This document shows positions 43,608 through 52,236 of a DNA stretch of 64,000 nt, piece by piece; the stretch's first letter is position 1, and every line of letters starts with the position of its first letter. The notes beneath the pieces were generated by a model, which saw nothing but the letters and a program-made list of their open reading frames with translations, made no database searches and was not told the DNA's origin. This DNA comes from CAYNNQ01 sp051748085. Its GTDB lineage: Bacteria > Desulfobacterota > Desulfovibrionia > Desulfovibrionales > Desulfonatronovibrionaceae. The translations under genes and the position numbers were made by a program. Location of the stretch: the NCBI GenBank assembly GCA_051748085.1, contig JBNJHA010000007.1:4791-68790 (forward strand), written 5' to 3'.

Positions 43608-43910
43608 GGTTCCTCGACGTTGTGTGGATTTTATTCGAGTGATCCTTTCTGATGTTCCTGACGAAAGGTTCGCATATTTTCCTGCCCCCGCCAAAAGGGG
43701 GAAAACGGACCGCGGGACGGAACACAAAAACAGGTTCTCAAGCCAATTGGCATTGCCGATAACAAAAACTGCCTTCCTTTGAAACCAGCGAGACCGAAGG
43801 GGGCGGACATCCCCCTTCGGCGGGGCTTAGAAAATACAGAACCGAAAGTGCGGCATCAAAAGGATCAGGAAAATAACTCGCAAAAAATCCATGCATTCCG
43901 TCGAAGAACC
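43608..43910. repeat. MITE-like repeat, family 1, copy b (303 bp, different centre)
   Basis: Same ends as copies a and c (GGTTCCTCGACG ... CGTCGAAGAACC). The centre carries blocks AAAAGGGGGAAAACGGACCG, GGAACACAAAAACAGGTTCT and CAGCGAGACCGAAGGGGGCG, which resemble the interior of family-2 copies. It does not contain the 32-bp palindrome. Confidence 0.85.
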
Positions 43911-43992
43911 CAAAAAATTTGCTGAACAGATACCCGATGATTATAAATTGCATACCGGAAGTTAAACTGCTAAAGATTCTTTACCGGAATAT

Positions 43993-44162
43993 GTAACTAT
44001 TCAGCACAGGAAAAAAAGTTCACCGGATTTTTTGCATAAATTTGCTGCAGGCCGTCCGGTTTTCTTATGCACTCCGGAGGGGACAAGCATCACCCATTGG
44101 TGGATATTAGAAAACCGCAGGCCGAAATCACGGTTAGCAAGAAATCTGGTGCCCAAATACAA
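43993..44162. repeat. Family-2 repeat copy
   Basis: The left end is GTAACTATTCAGCACAGGAA and TTCACCGGATTTTTTGCAT. The interior is CTTATGCACTCCGGAGGGGA, CAAGCATCACCCATTGG and TTAGAAAACCGCAGGCCGAA. The right end is AAATCTGGTGCCCAAATAC. It ends 78 bases before the FG-GAP gene. Confidence 0.75.
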
Positions 44163-44239
44163 ACAGGACAACTTGCGTATTGAAAGCCGCATTAACTCTG
44201 AACAAGCGCGCTGTCAAAACGTCATTCCCGGAGGAAAAA

Positions 44240-45871
44240 ATGATAAGACGCATATCTATTCTTCTTTTGGCTATTTTGGTGCTGGCTGCACCGGCTTCCG
44301 CCAAAGAACAAAAAACCTTTGCCGTACTGCCGCTTAAGATTCAGGGACCAAGTGATTATCAATATCTGAGTCAGGGCGCGCAATCCATGCTGACCACGCG
44401 CCTGACCTGGACGGATCATTTCGAACCTGTTTCCCAGGACAAAATAACAGGTCTGGATTTCCCGGAAAGCCGAAAAGCGGCAAGCCGAATTGCTGAAAAA
44501 ATCGAAGCGGACTATCTGATTTACGGTACCCTGACCATAATGGACAAACAATGCAGCCTGGATCTGAACACCATATCCCCGGAGGGCGAATCCACTCCGG
44601 CCAGCAGCCAGACCACACTCGACGATCTGATCCCGGAATTAAAGAACATGGCCGCGGAAATAAATTCCGCCGTGTTCAAAAGGCCGGAAGAAGAAAAAAC
44701 AGCGGCTCAATCCGGCCAGGTCGTAAACCGCATGAATCCAGGACTGGTTTTTAACGAAGACAAGGCCGGGCAGGAATTTTATCTCAATCCGCAGTTCAAG
44801 TACTCCGATTCACCCAATTCTCCCGGCAGATGGCGCAGCCAGAGCTTCAAATACATCGCCCTGAACATGGTTGTCACTGATGCGGACGGAGATGGGCAAA
44901 AAGAGGTCTTTTTGCTGGAAGATCATAAAATGCATGCTTACCGCTTTCAGGAAGGCCGGCTTTTGCCCGTGGCGACATACGAAGCTCCATACACTTACAA
45001 ATGCCTGACCCTGAATTTCATGGATCTGAACCGGGACGGATACATGGAACTTATCGTCTCCGCCATGCAGGGCGAAGATACTGTAAAATCTTTTATCCTC
45101 AACCTTAAAGATGACAAATTCGAGGTTGTCGATCGCGACATTCCCTATTTTCTGAATGTAGTAAGGACTCCGCCGGAATACATGAAAACCCTTATCGGCC
45201 AGAAGCACGGCCCGTACAAAATATTCAAGAAAGACAGCGTGTATGAAATGGTCAAGAGCCAGGGAGAATTCAGGCAGGGCCGGCACATCTCGGTCCCGGA
45301 ATGGGGCAATGTATTTAATTTCACATACCTGCCCCAAAAAGAGGGCTACAAGATAATAGTCGCCCATTCAGACCATTTGCGAGTCTATTCGGACACAGAA
45401 AACATCCAGTTCACCACTGATGAAGTCTATGCCGCGTCTTCGATGCGCCTGAAAAAAAATACGGCCATGCCCGGATTGGGCGAAAACAAGGATGCCATGG
45501 ACGAATTCTACTTTCTTCCCGCCCGGCTGATCCCGACTAATCTGGATGATGATGACCGCTTTGAGCTTCTGGTCAGTCGTCCCCTTTCCGTGGCCTCGCA
45601 ATTCTTCGAAAACTACCGCACCTTTCCCCAGGGCGAGATACACTGCCTGTTCTGGGACGGGGTGGGCCTGAACATCTTCTGGAAAACCAGACGGATCAAG
45701 GGGACCATATCCGACTACGGCATCTACGACCTGGACGGTGACGGTCAGGATGAGCTGGTTGTCTGTGTAAATACATATCCGGGGGCGACCGGTCTCAAGC
45801 ACCGCAAAACCATGCTCCTGGCCTACGATCTGGACACGAGCAAGCCGGTACCGGGTGCACAAAAAGAATAA
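44240..45871 (+). CDS. Secreted FG-GAP/VCBS repeat protein with TolB/FlgO-like N-terminal domain
   Basis: 543 residues from ATG 44240, preceded by GGAGG; the frame open to 44180 lacks a signal. The signal peptide is RRISILLLAILVLAAPASA-KE. The N-terminal domain (FAVLPLKIQGPSDYQYLSQG, MLTTRLTW, IEADYLIYGTLTIMDKQ) resembles TolB-N/FlgO-type domains. The rest has FG-GAP-like calcium-binding motifs: DADGDGQKEVFLL, DLNRDGYMELIVS, DLDGDGQDELVVC. It is a periplasmic or outer-membrane-facing propeller, and its partner is unknown. A terminator follows. Confidence 0.82.
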   Translation: MIRRISILLLAILVLAAPASAKEQKTFAVLPLKIQGPSDYQYLSQGAQSMLTTRLTWTDHFEPVSQDKITGLDFPESRKAASRIAEKIEADYLIYGTLTIMDKQCSLDLNTISPEGESTPASSQTTLDDLIPELKNMAAEINSAVFKRPEEEKTAAQSGQVVNRMNPGLVFNEDKAGQEFYLNPQFKYSDSPNSPGRWRSQSFKYIALNMVVTDADGDGQKEVFLLEDHKMHAYRFQEGRLLPVATYEAPYTYKCLTLNFMDLNRDGYMELIVSAMQGEDTVKSFILNLKDDKFEVVDRDIPYFLNVVRTPPEYMKTLIGQKHGPYKIFKKDSVYEMVKSQGEFRQGRHISVPEWGNVFNFTYLPQKEGYKIIVAHSDHLRVYSDTENIQFTTDEVYAASSMRLKKNTAMPGLGENKDAMDEFYFLPARLIPTNLDDDDRFELLVSRPLSVASQFFENYRTFPQGEIHCLFWDGVGLNIFWKTRRIKGTISDYGIYDLDGDGQDELVVCVNTYPGATGLKHRKTMLLAYDLDTSKPVPGAQKE

Positions 45872-45883
45872 CCAAGACGATCC

Positions 45884-45915
45884 AGGGCGGCTTTTTGGCC
45901 GCCCTTTTATTTTTA
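45884..45915 (+). terminator. Rho-independent terminator after FG-GAP gene
   Basis: AGGGCGGC, loop TTTTTG, with the pairing arm GCCGCCCT, then TTTATTTTTA. It lies immediately before the likely RluC-type start at 45918. Confidence 0.75.
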
Positions 45916-45917
45916 TC

Positions 45918-46811
45918 ATGCCTTCGGTACAACATATAGCCGTAACCCGGGCGGAAGCCGGACAAAAATTATTTTCCTTTCTTATGCGCCGCATGGAAGG
46001 TCTGCCCAGGAGTGTGGCCATGCGTTGGATAAGGACCGGGCAGGTCAGGGTGGACATGCGCAGATGCAAGCCGTTTGTCCGCCTGAGCCGGGATCAGATC
46101 GTTAGAATTCCCCCGCATGAAGATTTCCTTCCGGGCACCGAAAAAAAATTCAATTCAAACAATAACCGGCCGGAACTGAACATCATCCATTGTGAAAAAG
46201 ACTTCCTCCTGATCGACAAACCTGCCGGACTGGCCGTGCATTCCGGAACCGGAACCAGAGAAAGTCTTGCCCTTTATCTTAAGTCCGCATTTTCTAAAGA
46301 CAATTTTGCTCCCACGCCGGTCCACCGCTTGGACAAGCCGACCTCGGGAGTCATACTGATTGCCCGAACCTATCCTTTTTTAAGGAAAATGCACGAAAAA
46401 TGGAAAAGCAATGCGGTAAAAAAATACTATCTGGCTTGGGTTAGTGGTAACTGGACGGATGAAAATGAAATCCAGCTGCAAGACAAACTGGTTAAGGACC
46501 GCGCATCGGGCAAGGTCGGCGCAAACCAAAAAGGGAAAAAGGCCCGCTGCCTGGTTCGGCCGCTTTTGCGGCAGTCCGGCATGAGTCTTCTGCAAATCCT
46601 TTTATTGACCGGCCGCACGCACCAGATTCGGGCCCAGTTATCACTGCGCGCGCATCCAGTGCTCGGGGACAGACAATACGGCGGGGAAGAGGCCAAAAGA
46701 CTTTACCTGCACGCGGTACTACTGGATTGGGGAGAAAAAAAGATTGCATGTCTTCCGGATTGGGACGGGATCTTTACTGTGCCGACTGACCTTCTTAGTC
46801 TGCCGGAATAA
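45918..46811 (+). CDS. RluC/RluD-family 23S rRNA pseudouridine synthase
   Basis: 297 residues from ATG 45918; a GTG at 45855 inside the preceding gene is the other option. It has an S4 domain (residues ~10-70, GQKLFSFLMRRMEGLPRSVA), then the catalytic core with VHRLDKPTSGVILIARTY, whose Asp is catalytic, and TGRTHQIRAQLSLRAHPVLG. It isomerises uridines in 23S rRNA. No ribosome-binding site is seen, and the start lies directly behind a terminator. Confidence 0.9.
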   Translation: MPSVQHIAVTRAEAGQKLFSFLMRRMEGLPRSVAMRWIRTGQVRVDMRRCKPFVRLSRDQIVRIPPHEDFLPGTEKKFNSNNNRPELNIIHCEKDFLLIDKPAGLAVHSGTGTRESLALYLKSAFSKDNFAPTPVHRLDKPTSGVILIARTYPFLRKMHEKWKSNAVKKYYLAWVSGNWTDENEIQLQDKLVKDRASGKVGANQKGKKARCLVRPLLRQSGMSLLQILLLTGRTHQIRAQLSLRAHPVLGDRQYGGEEAKRLYLHAVLLDWGEKKIACLPDWDGIFTVPTDLLSLPE

Positions 46812-47652
46812 AAGGCTCCTTTCCGGACAATTTTGCATCGCAATCTTGTCTGGAAACTCCGACAAGAGAAAACCAATGCTTGTGCTCATTCATGAATTTA
46901 AAGCTCTGCTCAAGATCTTCATAAGAATGCGGTTCCAATGTAAGCCCCGGGGAAACTTCTAAAAACTCAAGCCCCGCAAACAACTCAACAAACGGAACAG
47001 TTCCTCTGCCCATACCCAAATGCTGGTCCATAGAACCGTCATTGTCATGCAGGTGCAGATGCCTCAGATGCGGAGCCATGCTCTGCAGCCAGATCGAAAG
47101 ATCGCGGTTTTCAAACCCGCGACTGAATGAATGCCAATGCCCGATATCCAGGCAAAATCCGAATTGACCATCAAGCATGCTCAAGACATCCTTGATCTGG
47201 CTCGGCTCAGTCTCTCCGGTATTTTCCAGATACAACGGGGCTCCTTGCAGCTTTTTCCCCACATTGCTCCAGGTCAGGACCGCGCTCTCCAGCCAGCGTG
47301 GATAACAATCCTCGTATCCGGTCGGGTTATATCCGTTATGGGCGATCAAATGACGCGGTTCATAGATCATGGCCGTATCCAGAGCCTTAAAAAACCTTTC
47401 CTGCGCCGCTTGACGTATCAAAGGATCCGGGCTGCCCGGATGAATGTCGATAAAAGGGAGATGAACTGCCGCACCTAGCCCCTCCTTTCTCAAATAAGCG
47501 GCAACCTCTTTATGCCAGCTCACCGGAGCTTGCTCCAGGACCAATGCATCCAATCCGAGTTCTGGATTCAATCTGTTGGCCGAAAAAAAGCGCAGGTACC
47601 CGCGCTCCTGCCGCGCGTACCTTAAAGGCAAATTAACGAAAAAATCTTTCAT
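46795..47652 (-). CDS. Sugar phosphate isomerase/epimerase-like TIM barrel protein
   Basis: 285 residues from ATG 47652 (MKDFFVNLPL). An AP-endonuclease family 2/xylose-isomerase-like TIM barrel: AVHLPFIDIHPGSPD, RHLIAHNGY, LYLENTGETEPSQIKDVL, FGFCLDIGHWHSFSRG, LRHLHLHDNDGSMDQHLGMG. The His, Glu and Asp residues in these motifs form the usual metal site. The substrate is unknown. It converges with the pseudouridine synthase gene, overlapping it by 17 bases at the 3' ends. Confidence 0.85.
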   Translation of the reverse strand: MKDFFVNLPLRYARQERGYLRFFSANRLNPELGLDALVLEQAPVSWHKEVAAYLRKEGLGAAVHLPFIDIHPGSPDPLIRQAAQERFFKALDTAMIYEPRHLIAHNGYNPTGYEDCYPRWLESAVLTWSNVGKKLQGAPLYLENTGETEPSQIKDVLSMLDGQFGFCLDIGHWHSFSRGFENRDLSIWLQSMAPHLRHLHLHDNDGSMDQHLGMGRGTVPFVELFAGLEFLEVSPGLTLEPHSYEDLEQSFKFMNEHKHWFSLVGVSRQDCDAKLSGKEPFIPAD

Positions 47653-47702
47653 AATACCGGACAACTGTCACTGGTTTGCAATATAAAACACATAAAAACA
47701 AT

Positions 47703-47947
47703 GGTTCCTCGACGTTGGGTGTGGATTTTATTCGAGTGATCCTTTCTGATGTTCCTGACGAAAGGTTCGCATATTTTCCTGCCCTTTAATATTACGTCAA
47801 AATCCGGCACCCAAATTTAAATTTGGGTGCCGGAAAGGATGCGGGCACCCCCCTTTGGCGGGGCTTAGAAAATACAAAACCGAAAGTTCGGCATCAAAAG
47901 GATCAGGAGAATAACTCGCAAAAATCCATGCATTCCGTCGAAGAGCC
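47703..47947. repeat. MITE-like repeat, family 1, copy c (245 bp)
   Basis: Nearly identical to 17459-17703, including the 32-bp palindrome at 47803-47834. It lies between the isomerase start and the csd4-like stop. Because it follows the csd4-like gene, its hairpins could also end that transcript. Confidence 0.85.
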
Positions 47948-47963
47948 AAAAAAATCTGTGAGT

Positions 47964-49712
47964 CTACCTTTTGTCCGAAATCCTATATGGGAACTCTAAT
48001 CGGTCCGCATGGGGCTCACGGATCGAGTCCGGACCTCGCAGGGACATACTGGAAAGCGGAAAAAATGTTCGGGAATCGACAACTTCAAATTCCTCAACCT
48101 GATCGTACCCCAAGCTAAGAACAGGCTCGCTGTCCGGACCTATCCGGTCCTGGGTCACAAAAAGAGCCTGTCGGTCATTGCCGGTAGTCAGCATATAATT
48201 TCCGACATGGACGACGGTCTCTTTTTCCGCGCCCAGCTCAAACCATAAATTGTTTTTTCTGCAGAAAACATCCGGCGATTCCGGCGGCAAAACACGCAAA
48301 TGCCATTGCACGCTTTTTTTGCTTGGAGTCTCCCGGACAATGCGCGCCTTGAATCCCTGTTCTTTGACCTGAATATAACGGCGCATGAACCTTTCCTGCA
48401 GCAATACCAGACGGGAATGCTTGTCCTGTCCATCGTTATGCACATGATTGCTCACATAGCCCTTGATGTTTAAGACCTCGCCTCCCTGCTCTCCCCAAAG
48501 TCCCAAAAGCAGGAAACTGTCCCCAACCCGGGCTTCAATTTCGGTGCCGGGCATACAAAAACCAATCCGGCCATTCAGAGAGTAAACTAAAAGAGGATCG
48601 GCACCGGCTTCCTTTGGCCCGGAACCTTTCCAATGAACAGGAATTTCCCGGACAAGGCGACCGTCCACCCGGACTTGCAAACATTTGAAACCGGTTTGCG
48701 GTATGATTTCCGAAGTCAACAGATTGATCTGCGGCATATTCGAGGGACTGACGCTCCAGGCCTTGTCCGTACCTTGATTCAGTTCGGCGCGAAGTGTAGA
48801 CATCCTGTGCAGGGTAATCCTGTCCAGGCCTTCCAAAGACTGACCATTGACCGCGACCGGTAACGGGCGGTCAAACCATTCATCTACCTGAACGTCGATA
48901 TTGTCCGGCAATTCAATATTTACGCCCATATTATTCAATATTTCCCGGACCATTATAATCTGATGCTCTACTTTCCAGCTCATGTCCCGGATCTGTTTAG
49001 AGACTTCCACGGCCAAAGCCGGTTTGCGCAATTTGCTCACGGTATGAAATGTCAGCGATTTGCGCTGTTCGGCATGTGGAGTGCTCTTGGCAAAAGTGTC
49101 GGTGTTAAAAAGGGTAAAGACATATTGAGGAGGAGAAACTCCCGCATTGACCCGATCAATGGCCCTGCGAGCCATACGGCCCAAATCGGGAACTCCGGAA
49201 TACGCAGCACAGTCGATAATAACCGACTGCCCGAAACGCTGCGGATTGCGGCTTTGATCCACATATTCCGGACAATAAAAGCCGCTTCCTTCGTGCAAAT
49301 GTATCAAGCCGTCGCTGCGGGCCACGAAAAACTTGATCGCCCGGGCCAGTATGTCTTCATAAAAACGATCATACTGGCGGTCGAACCGGCGGTTCAAATC
49401 AACATGAATCTTGCGGGTATCCTGGTTAAGGGCGGGCACATTGGCTCTGGGCACCACAATCAGGTTGCCCTTTTTAACTTTGGCCTGACGCAGCAAATCG
49501 GCCGTAAGCACTCCAGCCGACTCGTCTCCCTGTATCCCCCCCTGGATCATGATGGTCGGGCCAGGCTTTTCCCCCTGAATATAGAAGACATCCAAGGGAT
49601 AAAATGTCCGTGCGAACAGATTATATACCTGTACCTGCCCTCCGGCCTCAACAGCGGACACGCTCCCCAAAAGGCAACTAAACAGAAATATCGCTAAAAG
49701 GAAACGTCTCAC
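47964..49712 (-). CDS. Csd4-like M99 family peptidoglycan carboxypeptidase
   Basis: 582 residues from GTG 49712. The signal peptide is RRFLLAIFLFSCLLGSVSA. The catalytic domain has TIMIQGGIQGDESAG: the zinc pair is Gln61-x2-Glu64, the unusual Q-x-x-E that marks H. pylori Csd4 instead of the His of ordinary M14 enzymes. LIHLHEGSGFY supplies the third ligand His140. About 250 C-terminal residues form further beta-rich domains. Csd4/Pgp1 enzymes trim tripeptide to dipeptide in peptidoglycan and are needed for helical shape in Helicobacter and Campylobacter. The start lies inside the preceding gene (35-base overlap). Confidence 0.82.
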   Translation of the reverse strand: MRRFLLAIFLFSCLLGSVSAVEAGGQVQVYNLFARTFYPLDVFYIQGEKPGPTIMIQGGIQGDESAGVLTADLLRQAKVKKGNLIVVPRANVPALNQDTRKIHVDLNRRFDRQYDRFYEDILARAIKFFVARSDGLIHLHEGSGFYCPEYVDQSRNPQRFGQSVIIDCAAYSGVPDLGRMARRAIDRVNAGVSPPQYVFTLFNTDTFAKSTPHAEQRKSLTFHTVSKLRKPALAVEVSKQIRDMSWKVEHQIIMVREILNNMGVNIELPDNIDVQVDEWFDRPLPVAVNGQSLEGLDRITLHRMSTLRAELNQGTDKAWSVSPSNMPQINLLTSEIIPQTGFKCLQVRVDGRLVREIPVHWKGSGPKEAGADPLLVYSLNGRIGFCMPGTEIEARVGDSFLLLGLWGEQGGEVLNIKGYVSNHVHNDGQDKHSRLVLLQERFMRRYIQVKEQGFKARIVRETPSKKSVQWHLRVLPPESPDVFCRKNNLWFELGAEKETVVHVGNYMLTTGNDRQALFVTQDRIGPDSEPVLSLGYDQVEEFEVVDSRTFFPLSSMSLRGPDSIREPHADRLEFPYRISDKR

Positions 49713-50376
49713 TATAAATCAATTCCTTATTTTCATTTACAATGCTCAAGCGGAGCGCAAACAGGTCTTGCTGCATGGATGCTTTCGGAATTTTAAATGA
49801 AACTCCAACTTTTTTAAAATGGTTTATTTCAAAACTGAGTTCGTCATTCTTGACATCCATATCGACGATTTTCCCGGACTCGCTAACCAGAGCGATATTT
49901 ACCCGGCCCTGGACCTTACGGTCTTCCAAAAGATTATTCAGCTCAAAACGCAAATGGATACTTGAATTACGTATCCTGGCTTGAATATGATCAAGCGCGA
50001 TGATATGTTTGTCCACCTTCTTGAATATTTTGGCCAGGTTTGGTCTGGATGGATCGGATTTAGTACTGTTGTTTCTGCTCTGAAGGGCCGTGGCGATATC
50101 CTGCTCATTAAAAGATTCAACTATATCCCGTATGTTTTGCAGGCGCTTAAGTTCGGACTGTGTTTTTTCAAGACTCTCCCGAAGAGAAACAACTTCGGAG
50201 TTCAGCTCTCTGTTTTCGGAAAAAAAGACAAATGAAAAATAACCGCCAAGCCCAGCCACCAAAAGCAAAAACAAAAGGAACGCAATGAAAAATTTGATCC
50301 ACCCCAGGGAAAATCTGAACCTTTTGACCTGGCGATCGTCACGCATGAAGAGTACATTGTATTTGGCCGGTTTCAA
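49678..50376 (-). CDS. Membrane-anchored coiled-coil protein in the cell-shape operon
   Basis: 232 residues from a TTG whose TTGA overlaps the csd6-like TGA; GGAGG lies about 8 bases upstream. It has a short cytoplasmic N-terminus (YNVLFMRDDRQVKRFRFSLG), a membrane segment at ~26-50, a coiled coil at ~55-85 (ENRELNSEVVSLRESLEKTQ), and a periplasmic beta-rich C-terminal domain. The N-terminal motif resembles that of membrane-anchored M23 peptidases, but there is no catalytic domain. It may be a scaffold for the two flanking peptidoglycan enzymes; this is inference from position. Confidence 0.75.
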   Translation of the reverse strand: MKPAKYNVLFMRDDRQVKRFRFSLGWIKFFIAFLLFLLLVAGLGGYFSFVFFSENRELNSEVVSLRESLEKTQSELKRLQNIRDIVESFNEQDIATALQSRNNSTKSDPSRPNLAKIFKKVDKHIIALDHIQARIRNSSIHLRFELNNLLEDRKVQGRVNIALVSESGKIVDMDVKNDELSFEINHFKKVGVSFKIPKASMQQDLFALRLSIVNENKELIYSETFPFSDISV

Positions 50377-51683
50377 TTAATCTGCCTCCAATCCTCTCTC
50401 ACAATTTTCCAGCCCGTTTTCAAAGGGGCAACAATTAATGTTTTGACGCCCAGATCCGCATAACCGGAACTGTCTTGGTAATCCTGGACAAAACGCACCT
50501 TAAAACCCTCGGCAACCAATGAAAACGAAAAATCACTTACTTCTATTTTTTGCGGGATACTCCCGGATTCCCAAATGCTTTTCTTATGCTTAACAACTGC
50601 CCTAAGTCCGTCGCGTCCTTCCTGGCTGATATCCTTGGCATAAAATCGCTTATAGTCAGCTATATCGGCACGTTTCCAGGCATCCTTCCATTTGCGGACA
50701 AAATAAAAGAGTTCTTCACCCCGTTGTTTAAAATAAGCCTGTTTCAATCTGTCGCCATCGCTTCCGCGCCATTCGGAACCGATCACTTTAAATTCGCCGT
50801 TTGCATCAGGCATCCAGTAAAGTCTCTTTATTCCGGCCGAATTAAACCCTGGAGCATTATAGATCTGTCCGAAATATGTCACCCAGTAGTTCGGACCTTT
50901 TACCACCCTGGGTTTGTCGATCCAGACGTCTATCCAGGGGTATTGATCAAACAGACGCTTTTTTCTTGCCTTAAAATGCTTGAATGATGTCTTTTGGGCC
51001 TTGGAATAGGAACCCGGAGCATAAAAGGAAAAAAAGGAATCCGAGCGTTCGGACCACGCCTGCGCCCACTTCTGGCAACTGGATGCCAATTGAGTGGAAA
51101 TCCGGGTATTGTCCTCGGACTGGCCGCTTTGCCATGCAATATCCCTGGCTATGACCACCGGAGTCTGTCCGGGCTCAATATCATTGCCAATATCTTGTAA
51201 ATCGCCAAGATTCATGGCCACGCAGCCTTTGGTCCCAAACGAGGCTATCCCGTTGCCCCGGCCGTGAATCCAGATGCCATGCCCGGTTTTTCCGTTCAGC
51301 CTGTCCACAGGATTGGGAAAATTAAGGCTATAGGCCAGATTGCCGTAAAGGGTAAAGTTAAGATCGCGCCGCAGACGGTTTTCGACAAAATAAACACCTT
51401 CCGGAGTTTTTAAATCACCCTCCCGAAATTTATCCCCCCGGGACTGACCGGTGCTGCAGGGCACGTCCAGCATCTTTTTCAGCGGACTCTTGTTGTAAAA
51501 AAACAGCAATTCCTGACTGTCCTTGTCCACCGCATAAAATTCCGCAGGCCCGTTGGGGTCAGAATTCAGGACACATTCCCACGCCGCCGCCGAAGTTGCG
51601 AATATGAGCATCCAAATGGAAAAAATAATTATTCTGAACAAAATTCTACCAGACCAGTTTAAATTTTCCTGCCGGACCGGCAA
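50373..51683 (-). CDS. Csd6-like L,D-transpeptidase/carboxypeptidase (YkuD) with NTF2-like tail
   Basis: 436 residues if the TTG at 51683 is used; a TTG at 51641 just after the upstream stop is equally possible. An N-terminal signal/anchor (IIIFSIWMLIFATSAAA) precedes a YkuD domain with GKTGHGIWIH and GTKGCVAMN, whose His140 and Cys154 are catalytic. The C-terminal ~120 residues (FVRKWKDAWKRADIADYKRF, then IVREDWRQI) look like an NTF2-like domain. This layout is that of H. pylori Csd6/C. jejuni Pgp2, LD-carboxypeptidases that make dipeptide side chains and helical shape. It is translationally linked on both sides. Confidence 0.85.
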   Translation of the reverse strand: MPVRQENLNWSGRILFRIIIFSIWMLIFATSAAAWECVLNSDPNGPAEFYAVDKDSQELLFFYNKSPLKKMLDVPCSTGQSRGDKFREGDLKTPEGVYFVENRLRRDLNFTLYGNLAYSLNFPNPVDRLNGKTGHGIWIHGRGNGIASFGTKGCVAMNLGDLQDIGNDIEPGQTPVVIARDIAWQSGQSEDNTRISTQLASSCQKWAQAWSERSDSFFSFYAPGSYSKAQKTSFKHFKARKKRLFDQYPWIDVWIDKPRVVKGPNYWVTYFGQIYNAPGFNSAGIKRLYWMPDANGEFKVIGSEWRGSDGDRLKQAYFKQRGEELFYFVRKWKDAWKRADIADYKRFYAKDISQEGRDGLRAVVKHKKSIWESGSIPQKIEVSDFSFSLVAEGFKVRFVQDYQDSSGYADLGVKTLIVAPLKTGWKIVREDWRQIN

Positions 51684-52236
51684 TAATCAGGGAAAGGCTT
51701 TCTTCGTTCACCTTGGGGAAACGCAGATTATAGACTTTATTCCATCTGTTTATATACGGAAAAAAATGAGCGTGTTCGGTCACGGGATTTTCCAACTCGC
51801 GAATTTCCAGGGGATAAACACGATTATTGTCAGCGGTCAGGACAAAAATATTCCACAGGGAACGATTGAATTTCAGCCGATTGAAATCGTTTTCGCTTCC
51901 GTGGATGGCCAGTGTGAATTCAGTATTTTTTTTGAGATTGCTGAACATGGTCCGGGAAAAGCTCTGCTCTTTTTCCCTGGACCAATGATAGACGCTTGCT
52001 TTTTCCTTGATATATGCGGTCCGCCAGGCATGGCTTTTTAGGGTAGCCACGACGGACACCTGCTCTTCCATCCCGAGATATAGCACATCCCGCCGGGTCC
52101 ATTCCCGCAATGCCTTGTAATACGCGCCTTCTGATTCCGGCCAGAGAAAAGTTCTTATGCCTTCCGTCTTTCCGCCGCAGGCCGGCAATAAAAATAAAAA
52201 ACACAAAAAAAATAACAGGCCGTTAGACGGGCGCAT
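51646..52236 (-). CDS. Small lipoprotein between pyrE and the cell-shape genes
   Basis: 196 residues from ATG 52236, which lies inside the 3' end of pyrE (14-base overlap). The lipoprotein signal is PSNGLLFFLCFLFLLPAC with lipobox LPAC. The mature part is a compact beta-rich domain (VSVVATLKSHAWRTAYIKEK, then SLSLIIAGPAGKFKLVW). I do not recognise the family. Its overlap with the Csd6-like gene suggests it works with it, perhaps as an outer-membrane partner. Confidence 0.7.
   Translation of the reverse strand: MRPSNGLLFFLCFLFLLPACGGKTEGIRTFLWPESEGAYYKALREWTRRDVLYLGMEEQVSVVATLKSHAWRTAYIKEKASVYHWSREKEQSFSRTMFSNLKKNTEFTLAIHGSENDFNRLKFNRSLWNIFVLTADNNRVYPLEIRELENPVTEHAHFFPYINRWNKVYNLRFPKVNEESLSLIIAGPAGKFKLVW

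Larger units (their letters stand above)
43510..44239. other. Repeat-rich intergenic region (730 bases), no gene
   Basis: It carries, in order, a CATCCGGAAATT/AATTTCCGG hairpin (43550-43582), family-1 copy b (43608-43910), a stray family-2 right end AAAAAATTTGCTGAACAGAT (43912-43932) and family-2 copy (43993-44162). Open frames across it are repeat-derived. Confidence 0.7.
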
